A stretch of 64,000 nt of DNA from Hymenolepis diminuta. Lineage: Eukaryota; Platyhelminthes; Cestoda; Cyclophyllidea; Hymenolepididae. The number at the start of each line of letters is the position of its first letter. Within the stretch, counting starts at the first letter, position 1. The position numbers and the translations under genes are program-made. Of the stretch, positions 38,600 through 51,690 are shown piece after piece. The stretch lies in assembly GCA_900708905.1 (NCBI GenBank), contig CAADRB010000005.1:4842015-4906014 (forward strand). Reading direction: 5' to 3'. The notes beneath the pieces are model-generated. The model had not been told where the DNA came from. It did not search any database and saw only the letters and a list, made by a program, of their open reading frames with translations.

Positions 38600-39032
38600 T
38601 GTGACCCGAGCACTCCCTAAACAAACATCGTGTGTCCTTAGCTGGCCTATGTCTCATCGACCCGGAAAAGGTAAACATACCTCGGACGATAGTAGCAGAC
38701 ACTGCTTAGTCAACACCCCTATTAACCAGTCCTGTCTGCACCGACCCTCCCTTTCCTACAATCGTCAAGACAAATTAAGGCGCGCATACAACCATATCCT
38801 TATGCGTGTCCTCACCCAAAGTGTCGACTATAAATAGCCTCCCATGAAACACACATACGGAACAGGAAACCCAAGCTCGTCAGACGAATCTTTGATAGCT
38901 CAATCCTTTCCCAATACTCCCTTGAGACCCTGTACTGAGCTTACTTCAATACAACCTGGTCTACACAATCCTTGGTGTTCTTGTTTCCAATTACAATTGG
39001 CACTTTACCTCTACAACTAGCAATCCGCTACA
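38600..39032 (+). mobile_element. LTR, CsRn1-like (family 2, copy 1)
   Basis: The LTR is bounded on the right by a tRNA-Trp primer-binding site and ends in CTACA. A reasonable left end is TGTGACCC at 38600, giving about 433 bases, close to the length known for CsRn1-type LTRs. It contains a TATA box (TATAAATAG, 38829-38837) in a GC-rich promoter-like context. A diverged copy with the same TATA surroundings occurs at about 43355-43800. No gag or pol is recognisable in the 4 kb that follow. Confidence 0.7.
38829..38837 (+). promoter_or_regulatory. TATA box of the CsRn1-like LTR
   Basis: TATAAATAG within the LTR. The second LTR copy has a degraded version, ATATAAGTAG, at about 43618-43627. Confidence 0.6.
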
Positions 39033-39034
39033 AC

Positions 39035-39051
39035 TGGTGACCCTGACGTGA
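39035..39051 (+). other. tRNA-Trp primer-binding site
   Basis: TGGTGACCCTGACGTGA is complementary to the 3' end of animal tRNA-Trp (CCA end included) with one mismatch. tRNA-Trp priming is characteristic of CsRn1-clade Ty3/gypsy retrotransposons. The site begins two bases after the LTR end. Confidence 0.82.
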
Positions 39052-39060
39052 TGACCGCAA

Positions 39061-39091
39061 CAAATTGGTGACCCTGTAAATGACCGCAAAC
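39061..39091 (+). repeat. Tandem duplication of the primer-binding site region
   Basis: TTGGTGACCCTG and then ATGACCGCAA repeat the preceding block at 39031-39060, which contains TGGTGACCCTG and ATGACCGCAA. The second unit has lost the CGTGA end of the primer-binding site. Confidence 0.7.
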
Positions 39092-42000
39092 AATACTTTG
39101 TTTTGCCTTTCGCCATCAAGTTGCGCCAATTATCTGATAGGCTACACCCTTTAAATTAATAGTTCTGTAAAAAGGGACCTCAAAAATTTCAAAACACTTA
39201 AATCGTATCCTTTTTTTCTAAAACAAAGCAAGAGTAAAAAAACGTTAAATGTAACCAATTTTATTACCTAAAATCAGCTTAATTTTGTGGGCGATTTTAA
39301 ATAAATTTGAGGTAAAAGACGCTCTCTCTACAGGTACTTCTAGACAACGTAAAAGGAATCTGAAGATCTGATGTGGATATCTGGTGTTTGTTTATCATGT
39401 TCTAATGATAATCGATGTCAACAAAATTAAGGTCGAAGATAGTCATGTATTTTTCCAACGCAGGGGAGATGAAGATCTGATCTTATCAACATTTATATAA
39501 ATAAGCTAAGTGCAGAAGGAGTTCAGTGAACATGTTGCTTGCAAAAATATGATCGTTCGCTTGACAACAGTTTGCATTAATACAAATACACGACTTTCAT
39601 CTGCCACATAGTGCAAATTAAAATTTTAAAGTACATAGCAACCGGTTTTGACAAGGTCAGCCCGGCCTACTGTAAATAAACATATTTTCCCTTTATCATT
39701 ATAAATATACCTATAAGGTTTATGAAAAAGAAGCAAAGTAGAGTGTCTTATATTAGTATTATCTGGATGAGAAATTGTTGGATTTTTAAATTTTTTAATT
39801 AAATTATTTCAAAAAGTACACATCTAGGCGAATATACTACCTGATTAGAAGAAACTCGGCTGAAATACAATGGCATGAGATTTCATCTGATTTGTTTACT
39901 GATATGAAATGTCGTAAGGATTCCATAAAGCATGACATTCTAGCCAGTGAATGTTGCCAAATTTTTCCATCCATATGAACTTCTATTAAATGCTAAGATA
40001 TCATTTTTTAATACAGCACCTTATATGGAGAAAAAGCTAACTTCAATATAATTGCTCTTCTTGTAGACCGCTTTACTAGTAAAATTATTCATTGGAAAGG
40101 AAAATATTATTAAAATATTTAGTTAACTTACCAAATTCTGGAGATTTTTCCTATTTTCCATTAGACTGGGTTAATATAAATCCACCAAATTCGGTTCTGC
40201 ACATTTTATACTCGCAACAGCGAATACACACTTTGCCCAGGGAAGATCGTCAGCCGAGTGGCCTTGCCACTCCTCCCCACTGATTGGCCAGTCTAGCACA
40301 GAGCTAAGATCAGTCTCTGTGTGCGATGCGAATATGTGAGTTTGGGTTAGTTAGGCAAATAATTTCCTTTCACAAAGGCAATTGGGTCTTTGTTAAGAGA
40401 TGTTTCACTTATGATTTGCAGCTGAATAAAATGGTAGTAACTTCAAATAGGAAAACTGTTAAGAGAAGGGCAATTCAATACATTAGTTCACCATTTCGTT
40501 GCCTTTTTAAATAATTTTCCTTGCTATTTAATGAATAAGCTTTGATTCAATTATGAACTTTAATGCAATTCCAACTAACCATCCCGAAATATCCACAAAA
40601 CAGCAGTTGAGTGGAAATAGGGGTCAAACTTAAAGACATCCAGTTTCCTTGGACAAATTGTACATTGTAGTTTAAATAAACACTTCAATGGTTAAGCGTT
40701 GTGTTCAATATAAAAGTCAAGGAAACACAAAATAATATGTTAATATCGTCTGGGAAAAGATTAATAATAATTTGCATGCTTTCATTTTCCCCTTAACGGG
40801 TACAATATATTTGTCTCAGAGGAATAAATTTCACCAGCAACAACAATTATCCAAATGGAGTTTGTAATCCATTGCCATCACCATATTTGCCATTGTTTTA
40901 ATTCGTAAAAAGTAATATAGACCAAAGATTTCATTTATCTACCTAGGCAATGGAGTCAACGAACTTCATGGTCCGTCTCGCTCCTGAATATTTTTTAACA
41001 AGCTCTAGGGGGGCGCTAATCGAATATTTCAAAATTGTGCATTACTCTCGATAGTCACAAGGGGCTCAGGAATCGGGTCGCCACAATTTAGGCATTTTAT
41101 TAAGACATATGTTTTCCCTGGAGGATGTGTAGACTTTGCATGCAACTGCAGTACGATGATTGATTATATTGTTAAACTTTCCAAAAGTACACTTAACGCA
41201 ATTTTGGGCGCTTGTAAGAATACTGGCTAATATGACTTAAGGTTGAAGTTATGAAGCTCCACATCCCCATTCAGAAAGCGTAAACATTAAAACGAGACAT
41301 ACGGCTACATTCTCCTCCCTGACATCTTGACAGTTCAACAGATAGGACAAGTGAACAAAATTGTCTTCCATCCGGTGGTAGTTTGATCTTCAGCACTCTA
41401 TCGTATTTATCACATAAATTTTGTTTTGCTAAATTGCTCTCTATCTGCATTCTCTTAAATTGAGTAAACTGGATTGCATCATTTTCTAACTGGATGCGTA
41501 GTTTTTTACAGAAGAATAAGCATTTATTTATTATTTTGAAAGACTAATAAGGTAATAACAACGAGGAAATCATAAAAATGAAAACCTATTTGTGTCTTAG
41601 TTGTTGTTAAGCTGTGATAATTAAATTATTAGTGTTTTTAAACCACGGCACCATCGTCCAGTTTATTTCAGTAAGTACTTTTTCTCATCCCCTGAACCCG
41701 TGACTAAATTTCATCCAGGTATGTCTATGTTTATTCACCAATATAGACAAAATATCACGTACAAGTCAACAGTTGTATTGCACGAAATTCTAAATGTAGG
41801 GCTCCTAGACAGGGCTCCCTTTTAGTATTTAAACAATGACAGTTGGTGGTAGGCATTTGCGCTAAAGTTCCCCGATGACCTTGTTAACCAATTTCGTTGT
41901 TAATTTTGGCGCTGAGATAACAAACAAGACCAGCTAGGGAAATAAAAAATATATATATAGTCACCAAAAATTTAGTAAGCAAAAATTTCACCAACTAAAA

Positions 42001-43354
42001 TTTATTTGATAATAATAAAATAATCAATTTATTTGAGAAAGAAGTAATGAATCTTCTCTTTGACTCTTTAACCAGGAATTGGTGATACAAAAATTGAACA
42101 ATGCAAATCAGATCCATTCTGCAGAAATGTCTTATTTTGAAATTACTCTTCGATAAATTCTTAAGTGATTTCCTCGAATAGTTTGACGCCACTAACAAGC
42201 GAATAGTAGAGAGGGTAGAACTGTTTCGGCTTCTATCTTGGGGAGGTATATGACAAGATGACTGCCCAATGTGATCAGCAATATGCTAGTCATTAAATTA
42301 TACATATATTGAAAGAGATATATAGCCATTAACACTCATAGAGTGTATGCACCACATATTCTAGGGGAACATAATGGACGGTTGATTAATTAGCTTGAAA
42401 AAGACACACGAGTGAGGAGCTTACCAAGGTCGTCGCTAATGCTGGGGATTGGGATCAAATCTTCAGCTTAATTCAGGCTTTTATCCCTTGAAAAAACTAT
42501 TCACTCTAATTAACTTGAATATTCAAATTTTTTGAAGGGGTTTGACATATTTTATAACATTGGTTTTAAAGTTGAAAGCTTTATATCTGGAATTTCTCAG
42601 TGATTTTCATTTAACAACTACTCCAAATTCCTGCAAACAAAGGGAGACTTTTACAGATCTCAACGCATTATATGATCCAAATCAATGGAGAAAAGCTATC
42701 ACGGTGAATCATTCGGTAAATGAAAAGCTTGGATAAAGTTTCCCTTTTTGGGGTATCTCTTTGATTTTAAATTCGCGTGTCTTTCCTTGTGACTAGATAA
42801 AAATAATTCCTAGCGTTTTAGTAAAATAAAATTCATTTCTCTGCACCAGCTTTGCAACCGCAAAGGCGGGAGAGGGAGTTTGCTTTGAGGTAAATTTATC
42901 TTCTACCGATCATGTGCGTCCCCGCGATCATGCATCATTACGATCAGAGCGCGTGATCGGGCGAGAACGTTTAGATTCTGTATGTTCATTGTTTCGGCAA
43001 TGATATAGTGCCTCTTTGACGTCTCAATGGATCACTCCTCCCCTTTAAAATTTTTCCTTTCTCCAGTAATACGTGAAAATTGCAAAGATAATCATAAAGG
43101 AATTTTAAAATCCCGCTAAGGGGCGATCGTTTTTTTCTATTTAAATGCAAATCGCAGTGTGTACCAAATTATGGAGTTGGATTTCTAAAGATGGTCCTTA
43201 ACTTTTATAGCTTCTGAACATGACATTTTCGAATTGGGACTGGTCTAAAAACGGGGAATTCAAAAAAATTTCAAAACACACTAAGATCCGGCGCAGTTTA
43301 CTTCATCTCATTTAAAGCTAAACTCCAAACGCGCCATTCGTTCTCAAAAATTCT
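39092..43354. other. AT-rich stretch without a supported gene
   Basis: If the LTRs at 38.6 and 43.4 kb ever belonged to one element, its internal genes are gone; no integrase, reverse transcriptase or gag motif is readable here. At about 40200-40330 a GC-rich patch carries GTGGCCTTGCCAC (a small hairpin) and GATTGGCC, and on the minus strand it loosely resembles the family-3 LTR start. A GC-rich inverted repeat lies at 42905-42961. Confidence 0.45.
42905..42961. repeat. Imperfect GC-rich inverted repeat
   Basis: The left arm CCGATCATGTGCGT and the right arm ending GCGCGTGATCGGG pair with few mismatches. Additional CGATCA copies lie between them, so GATC occurs several times in under 60 bases. 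A purine-rich tract (GCGGGAGAGGGAG) lies about 40 bases upstream. Confidence 0.5.
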
Positions 43355-43800
43355 CAGTGCATAAAAGTCGTACGGAAAATGGGACACCAACCACAACTGG
43401 GACTATAAAGAAATGTAAATTTCGAGGAGGAAATGTCCAAATTTTACTTTCCTGTCCCTTCGGTACATGTTATATTGAAAGCTTCTCACACGCAGATATG
43501 CAATTGTACATCAGATGTTTTGGAACCGCACTATCCCTTTCCTTTCTTACAACCGTTCCGTCCAATTAAAGCACCCATACGACTATGTCCTCACGCGCGT
43601 CCTCATCCAAGTGACGAATATAAGTAGCCCTTCAATGCACGCACACACTTAGACTGTCGCTTGTCAGACACATTTTCCTTCGCTCCCTTCCTCAGTTCTC
43701 TCGCACCTTTTGGATGTCTCTATTGCGATCTTGATTTAGTCGGCTCTTGGTCCTTCTGTTTAACTATCTGCTGTTAGCCTCTCACTCTAACCACAACAGT
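43355..43800 (+). mobile_element. LTR, CsRn1-like (family 2, copy 2, diverged)
   Basis: This aligns with 38740-38850 and beyond. Shared blocks include CCCTTTCCT, CAATTAA.GC, CCATA.GAC.AT, GCGTCCTCA.CCAA and the TATA region followed by AGCCC. Identity is clearly lower than between copies of family 1. It lacks an adjacent primer-binding site, and both ends are approximate. Confidence 0.58.
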
Positions 43801-44807
43801 TTCTTTTCCGCATCCCTAAAAAACAGCGGTCCCACCTAGGAGGAGCCCTGTTAGTTAGCAGATTGTATTTGATATTTTGACCTTAATCTGCATTCCTCCT
43901 TCCCGTATGTCTTTAAATTGACGCTGATTAATAGAACTAGGAGGTATAAAATCATTATTACAAAAAATTAGAAAACTGACAATGACGAAAGTGAAGATAT
44001 GGCAGATGTAATATTAATATCGAAAACAAAGTAGTTAGAAGAATTTTGCGGGGTTTTGCAATGAAATTCGTTGTTTAAATAAATTGATGATCCATTCAAA
44101 CAAATGGTTAAGAATTTTAAATCTATTTTCTTTTTGTAATTATTCCAAATTACTTCAGACTTGTCACACATTCATAAATCTGTTCTAATATCTGTTTTAT
44201 AGTTCAATACAAGTACTTTAAAAGTTACAAAATGCTAACCAAACTTTTAATATTCACCTCGAAGATACTATGTACTTTTGAAAGGGAAAAAGTAACTTTT
44301 CCATTCATATCACCTTTTCGTGTTCTTTTGTTCATCGCGTAGGTACTTGTTTAGATGGAAAAAGCTACACAAAAAATTATCCAATCATTTTAACTTGATG
44401 CATGCATCCTGTTCACCAGAATTATGTCTGGTTCAAATATAAACTGGACCCACTGAAAAGGGGAAATGGGGAGACACGTATTTATTATATATAACTAAAG
44501 TGTCAAATAAAACACAATTTCAGCCAGTACATGCAGATTAAGTTTTTTTATATAAGTAGTTTATGCTCTTATGCACCAGGCATTTGCATTTCAGACGTTC
44601 AGACTCTATACCTGTGGGGAAATATTATTGGTAATAAAGTGCTATTATCAACAGCAATTTGAAGCAAGATTACAAATTCTTATCAGGAGATGAGTCTTAA
44701 CCTACCGGTAACTGGTAAGTAAACTAGTTCGAAGTGGAGCTAGGAGGCAAAGAAACGTCGAAAAGTCAAAAACACTGAACTGAAAATCCAGCAGCGTAAT
44801 TAAAAAA
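43801..44807. other. AT-rich stretch without a supported gene
   Basis: No feature recognised. The minus-strand frame at 43968-44171 is low in complexity. Confidence 0.5.
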
Positions 44808-45194
44808 TTAATATTGGTAGGGTTCACCACCGAATGGCTCTGAGAATATAACGAGACGAAGTAGCATCCTATCCAATCCTTCAGATTTGATTAATTCCGG
44901 TGTATGTTTTCTTCTGCAAGCAGAGAATTCTAAAATGTGTTTCGATGTGCAATTAATTGGATGGAGATATGAAGAGTGCTTGACTTTCTTATGAGTTGAA
45001 CATTCCGAAAGAGGGCATCTAAATTTACCGGAGTTCATAGTACAATGATTTCCTCCATACAGTGAGAATTGGTTCCTGCTCGTGAAAAAATTATTCCATT
45101 TTGATCTCCAAATACCCCAATAGTGAAGGTGTTTGTAATTGTCTGTTAACATAATCCAAAACAAACCTTTAAAGATGTGTAGGAAAATTGTCAA
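44808..45194 (-). repeat. Unnamed two-copy sequence, copy 1 (open for 128 codons)
   Basis: The stretch is open on the minus strand for 128 codons. The part at about 44825-45000 aligns with 52110-52290 in the same orientation. On the plus strand the shared peptide is SGV.FLLQ.(E/D)N; on the minus strand it is CRRK(H/R)TPE. The minus frame also has Cys pairs (CPLSECSTHKK). It may be a transposase fragment or a duplicated exon; I could not assign it, and the coding strand is undecided. Confidence 0.4.
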
Positions 45195-45390
45195 GCATTT
45201 TTGCTCTGATAGTCAAAATCAAGGTCCACATGTAAGATTTGAAATTATGCTTGTCTTTGCATGAGCCAAGCGCGATGGCCATTCCATAGAAAACCTTCTC
45301 TACTTCTCAACATAGGCATGGTGGAATGAGAGATAACAGTAAAGCCACATTAATGTCTTTATTCTGCCATATCGGGCATTATTATAAATG

Positions 45391-45612
45391 TTAGTTAATC
45401 GAAGAGGGAGATAAGCTAATTAGAAGCCATGCTGTTCTCATCGCGAAGTATAACAAATATTTGATGGCATAATAGACAGAGGCTAAAAGGAGGACCAATG
45501 TAGGGGAGACCTGGTAAGCTTGGCAGTGATCCTTCTCATCTGTTCCAAAACAACTATCACAAGACAGGAATTGGAATAGAAAGCAGCATAATATTTCGTA
45601 ATTAGAGCCCAA
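45391..45612 (-). CDS. Possible exon of a small Cys-containing membrane or secreted protein
   Basis: The frame reads FLSCDSCFGTDEKDHC, followed by a hydrophobic stretch of about 20 residues (TLVLLLASVYYAIKYLLYFA). A CCCAG acceptor-like site lies at its upstream edge, and no ATG precedes the Cys motif. The Cys spacing recalls the first part of a Ly6-type domain, but too few cysteines follow. It may well be chance. Confidence 0.2.
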   Translation of the reverse strand: MGSNYEILCCFLFQFLSCDSCFGTDEKDHCQAYQVSPTLVLLLASVYYAIKYLLYFAMRTAWLLISLSPSSIN

Positions 45613-47085
45613 AACTGGGACAAGACGAGTTGATCAATGGCTTAATGCTCAAGGGAAGAGTAATATAAACAACAATATGAAAAGCTATAAACTTTGTTAA
45701 AATCCATAATTTAAACACGTCTACCGGAAACATTGGCCCGAAAACAGCTAGCCGAATATTTAGAGGGAATATGATTATATTAATGCATCCATTAGCCGCA
45801 TTTGCTTGAACGTAGATTTAGGCTGGCATTTTATGTTCTATACAATTTTGCTCCTTTTAGGGGGGATTTGAATTCGCCTCCAAAGACAAATCGCAGAATA
45901 AAAATCATTACTACTGTAATAAATATCACCCAAAACAAAGTAGGAAAAGAGAGAATTTGGTTAAAAAAAGGTAATTTGTAAGCGAGCAAATATGTGCAAT
46001 CGTAATTTTAATATTTTCTCGGGTAAAATTTTTGTTCATATGCGAAATCTTCTTCATGAAAATGGATGTAATTGTGGAGAAGTCCAGAAAGCAGGGGAAA
46101 ACAACTCTATTTCATAAAGGAGGATGAAGACAAGGGTGAATGTTCAAATTGTCTTCTGCCTTAAGCCCAATAGAAAATGTAGAGTTAGTTCTGAATGGAA
46201 TTGGATAGGATCAGCTTAGTAGCGAAAGGTAAATCACATGCAGGGATACTTAAGCGGGTTTAAACTACCACATCTATCTATTGAGGTCACCGATAACTTG
46301 AGGAACCAAAAGGGAGCATTTGTATGGAAATGGGGTAACATAAAAACAAAAATTTATTTCGAGTATAGTCATCAGAACACCGCAATGAAGATTTTAAAAT
46401 TGCAGAGATGTAAAGTATTTTTTTTCATGTGAACTCTATTTGGGAGAAGGAGTTCACTGCAACGACACCTGTCATTCCAAAGGGTCAAATTTCTTCTGCG
46501 GTTCCTGAATTACATGTTAGTATGGTTGAACTTAGAAAACAGTATAATATTATTCTTGATAATCGGAAGTGAACCTAATCCCAAATAAACCCACCTTGGG
46601 AGTTCCACCAAAGTGGGCTAGTTATTCTCTCACGGTACTAGAGATATTCTTAGGACTAACAATTAAAAATAGCCTTTCCTGAGTTGTGTTGGCATAAATG
46701 TCCATTGGACAATTAGAAGAGAATTAGATGAGGGAGTAGGAGGAGAAATTTGAAGGAAAGGGCAACAGGAAGGAAGATTATGATAGACAGGCTATAAATC
46801 ACCGATCGGTTTTATTTTGTGTGAATCATCCTGTGATTTTATGATGAGCAACCAATAAAAAATCATCAATTGACAAACAGATCTGAGTCAAAATGGGGAC
46901 CACACGTACAGAGACAGAGCAAACCTGAGTCGGCTAGCGCATGGTGTCGGTGATTTGAGAATTACAAGTAAACTGAATTGAATGTTAAGCAACTACCTTA
47001 TAGCACAACAGTTTTCTATGGAAATCAAGTAGGAATTAGTTCATACTTACAAAAATATTCGGGTATTTAATCACCACAAATCACG

Positions 47086-47107
47086 TATTTATTTATTTAT
47101 TTATTTA
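47086..47107. repeat. ATTT microsatellite
   Basis: About five perfect tetranucleotide units. Confidence 0.85.
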
Positions 47108-49263
47108 ATATGATTGTCAACTTCACTGAGAAGAACTGATTACCTTTATTTCAATTAGAAAGTCCCAAAAAATTTCATATTTTGTTTATATTATAACGTT
47201 AAATTTATTGCGACTTTGTATATTAATTCCTGAATCTAAGTAAAGTTAAATCACATTTAAATTTGTATAAACTTTTCTTCCCATTCGAAAATGCACCTTC
47301 TTTCCAATATGGACTTGAATTAATTCCCATAAGAGAGTTTAATTTCAAAGGCTTTATTTGTCATTAATCATTTTCATTTAATTTATTAAGATAATTTTGC
47401 GATCAATTTTTCGCGGGATACGTTCTGATAGTGGCAGGTTTTGGTTTATCAAGTCGGATCACTAAAAACCCTTAAGAGGCGATGTAAAACATGTTCCATC
47501 CACCTGACAAGCTTCATCTCTTGTGTATTAGATTTTCGATAATTGAATTTACCCGCTGAATTTACCAGGATACTTAAACCCACAAATGACCGCTAATAAT
47601 TCAAATCCGACGCATTTCAACTCCCTTTCATCCATTTAATCAGAATTCAATCCTTGATAATAAGTTATGTATAAAATGCCAGTAAAATTAAAATTCCCGT
47701 AGAGATCTGATCCCCTCATTATTAAAAGATTTCTCCTATTTTATTGACTTTCCGTGTCTAAATATTACGGATCAAACTTTTCATGTTCGCCTCGATCTTA
47801 TGAATGTATGTTATTAACTTAAATGCGGACCTCATGAGCCTTATTTGGGTAAATTTCAACTTCGAAAAGCGTACGGTTAAATTTTTTCTTGAATTGAGTC
47901 TCAGTTTATTGTGCCACTGTAAAACGAAATGCCCTACAAAAATTTGCAAACATGCTAATAAAAAAAACATTTTTAGGTAACTTGCCATGCAAATAAGGTT
48001 CTCTAAAAATAGACGAAGTTGTAATTCTTTCTCTGTAAACAGTTATTCCTGGCTTAAATGATCTGGAACTAGTCACGTATTGACGTTACGAAGGATATGA
48101 CAATCACTATTCGCGGATCTCGACGACTTACTCAACGTTTCTAACACCATGAAAGTGAATTTACGCATTTATAAGACAAAAACAGATGCGGAAATAGCTT
48201 ATTTTCGTCTCTTTAATTTTAGATTCTCCCCGTTTATTGCGTAAATAATTTCAACATCTGCTAATTGATCCATTCATCTAAAATGAACTGAATAAATCCC
48301 TGCTTATCCCTGCTATATAAAATATTTCACTTGTTTTAAATTCATTTAATTGAAGGGATTTGAACAAGGAGTCATAATCTTCAGTAATTGCTTATTAAGG
48401 GGAAGTGGGTTGGTAAATTAAAATGCTTATGAAGGCTTTGCAGCTTGGGAATTCGGGAGTGTTCCGCGCAGTCAATGCTGAGAATGTGAACCAGCTGTAT
48501 GGAAATTGGGTCTTAAGAGCGAAGACGCGCATCTTTGTAACCAGAATCTCCGTAGTTCATTAACCATTTAAATTATTTTAAAGAAGGCATAAACCCGAAA
48601 ATTTCAATTTCAAGGGGTTACATGATTGAGCCACTTCGGAGTTATATAGGTCTCTGTTACCATAGGCCATCATTTGCAACAAAAAATTTTCCCTTTTAAG
48701 ATGGTACGAGCTGAATTTCAAATAATAAATCAATCGCAGATGGTAAAAACTCAGAATCTACATTTTTCCCATATTATACCTGTCATATCAAGTAGGCACC
48801 GTTTTCATCTAATCGCGCATGTTTTTTTAGCTACTCAAATTCAGGGATCCGGGATAATGTGAAGAAGAGTTTGGCGATTAATTATTGGTGATGGGAGCAA
48901 ACTGAGATGGGAGGCTTCAACATCATTATATTTTTTTGAAAAACTGAGATCAAAATCAATGTCAACGGTTTAAAACACTCGAAGGTACATTTACTCCGAA
49001 AAGTGAAGATATCCAACTTTCTGGGCATTGACCTTAAGCACTCCCCGTACCAGTTAGGTCTTCACGAACTTCAACCTGTCAGCTATAATTTCGAAAAAAC
49101 ATGCTTATCTACAATTCGATGTATCTTACTTACGGATTATGCTATTTCCAACGATCTGTTCTGCCCTTTCCTCAACTACATGGCCAAAGTTAAAATGAAC
49201 TAAGTCGCTTGACATTCAGACTTCATTAAATACTTGAACTCGATCTCCCTTCCCCTTCCCCCT

Positions 49264-49276
49264 NNNNNNNNNNNNN
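49264..49276. other. Assembly gap (13 Ns)
   Basis: Thirteen unresolved bases directly after a C-rich tract (TCCCCTTCCCCCT). The open frame crossing it (49200-49454, minus) is not meaningful. Confidence 0.98.
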
Positions 49277-51392
49277 TTCTTATTGAACTATTTAATAATT
49301 TCTTGTCCTCGGATGCTAACTCGTGTTTGAAACTACAAGGGTGTTTCACATTGCCATGAGAAAAAAATAAAACGCCCATTCGGCTTAGAGCTTTTTTAAG
49401 TTCCCTTTTGATTCTGCTAATTTTAAACAAAATACGTTTACATTTGCAGTACATGCGTTTTTTTTAGAACACACTATGTATTTTACTTTGTCCTAAGTAA
49501 AAAAGGGTTTGTTCGTATGCAAGGATATTTCTTATTTACAGTTAGCCGCAACTACATCGTACTTCCCGCAGCAGTCTGCACCGAAAAGTTATCTTCCTCG
49601 TTGGAGTTACATTTCATTTTCAAATTTTCTCTCGCAGTCAAGTTGAAAATGTGATAAAATTAAATTGTATTATAATAAAAATGACATTTATAAAATGACT
49701 CACTCAATTCTTGTTCAAAACCTTCTAGGAATACCTAATAGACGGAAGGACCTCTCTTTTCCTTTTCGTTAAAGCATTTGAATACCTTCTTCGAAAGGAA
49801 TGACATATTACATTTAATTTCAAATAATATTGTTTATTTACAACTTTTGTCAAACAAAACAACCACTGACGACAACTCGTTTTCTATATTAAGTTGATCC
49901 AACTTATACACCCAACGTTTCATACACAGAAGGTGGTGGAATTAATAGATTTTGGTCGGGGAAATTAAGGCCTTTGTAGGATTTGAAACATCTGAGAATA
50001 GGATATATGAAGTTAAGGATACTCATTGCATTGTCTTCATATCGGTCTCATACCTTTACCTTCTACTAGCATTTACAAGCCATTGCTAACATCGAGTTTT
50101 AATGTACGAGTAGGAATATTCCTAAAATTAGGTCGCGCATTTTGGTCGGAATCTTGAAATGTATAATGGAATTCTTCCATTATTACCATCCTTAACTTTG
50201 TTCTTCGTCCCAGCCATGTCTTTCCACCGGTCTCCTCTCTAATTCTTGTCGGTACATGGTTTCTTAAACTAAAATAGACATGTGCGCTGGAAATGTTATT
50301 TCTCTTTAATTAGGGCAAATAAAATATCCTGAACGATGTCTGTAACTCTGAAGTAGCAGATGTGCGCTGCTCTACTGATATTTATAAGTAATGTGCAAAC
50401 AATCAGAAGCAATGCTAAAATAACGGTGCCTACATAAGTTTAGACGTATGCAATCTTGAAAGAAGCTGTAAGAAGCTGTTATATTATATTGTTCTCCATG
50501 TCACGGTTGGGTTATATTATTTTATCACTGAAAAATAGGATAGAATTGTTATGAAGAGTATTAAGCAAGAAATATAGTGCAATAACTGCCAAAAGTTCCT
50601 TCTTTTCAGAATATTAATAAAAAGTTATTCTTTCTGAAGGAATCGAATAAAATTTCGAAGAATTGTGGGGAAAGAGAACATGGAGGTTACTGGAAATAAC
50701 TGTGTCCTTTCAACTCAAACTCTGTTATAATGAGTTGGTGAATGACTGCCTTTATTTTTATCACTTCAGGAACTACTCTAGCCCGAATAAGTCTAAATAT
50801 ATCTTCTGACAACATTAAAGAAAGGAACAGCTAATTTTTAGAACTCCATCCCGTTACTTTCGTTAGTGAATTCATAGACCTTCCAGAAATTCGTCAGTTG
50901 GGGGGTTTTAATGGATAATGACTGTAGTGTGTGCGTGTAATGGGTTCAAAAAACTTAAAAACGATAATTAAATTAAATAATTCCGAGATTAAAGCATGTT
51001 GTTATCTTGGGTGACAAACTGACACGAGTTCTAAATAATGGTGAAGAGCTTCATTTAAAAAGCCTACCTTGTTTACTTTATGGAATAATTTTAAATGCAA
51101 AAAAATTAAAAATGCATTTTAGTGCACTTTAGACGCGGGATTTCAGATTTTAAATTCGCGCTCAGCGCCGCTATAGTAAAAGAATGCAATAGCACTGCTA
51201 CATATTCTCTTTCCTCTCTGTAGAAAGGAAAATGGTGCGAATTTTGGAATCGTTTTTCTAATCTAGAAACTTATTTTAAGTCAAGTTACATGCGTACAGT
51301 TAAATGTGATAAAATTATTTATCCAAACAATCACAATTAAATGGAATATTTAGTTCATCCTATTTTTATAAAAGGGAAACAATTAGAGGAAC

Positions 51393-51690
51393 TGTTAGAA
51401 GAAATGATAATTATTTTCCCCTGCTCCCAATATTTCTTCCGTGAATTTCTTTCTTCATTTCCCTACTGATAAAAGACACTTAATAATTATATTTATTTGT
51501 TTAAGCCGATACTAGTTGAGAGCGAGTTTCGTTAATAAAAACGTGTTGATTATAGCGTGTCTTGTGATCTGCCGTGGGTTATTAGCTTCTCTGTTAAGTT
51601 GCCACATTGCCGAGTTTTCTAAATTGTTGGCTCTGCGAGATTCCTACCAGAACTTCTAGTTGGTCACACATTATAGCAATTGGCATGAAA
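51393..51690 (+). mobile_element. LTR relic, gypsy-type family 1 (copy C)
   Basis: It begins TGTTAGAAGAAATGATAATT and matches copy B closely through the phrases CTCCCAATATTTCTTC, GATAAAAGACACTTAATAATT, TTTAAGCCGATAC, GGGTTATTAGCTTCT and CCGAGTTTTCTA. Preceding AGAGGAAC could be a remnant polypurine tract. No internal region follows, so this is probably a solo or truncated LTR. Confidence 0.75.

Larger units (their letters stand above)
45613..51392. other. Long AT-rich stretch without a supported gene
   Basis: This contains an ATTT microsatellite (47086-47107) and the assembly gap at 49264-49276. No gene could be supported on either strand. Confidence 0.5.
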
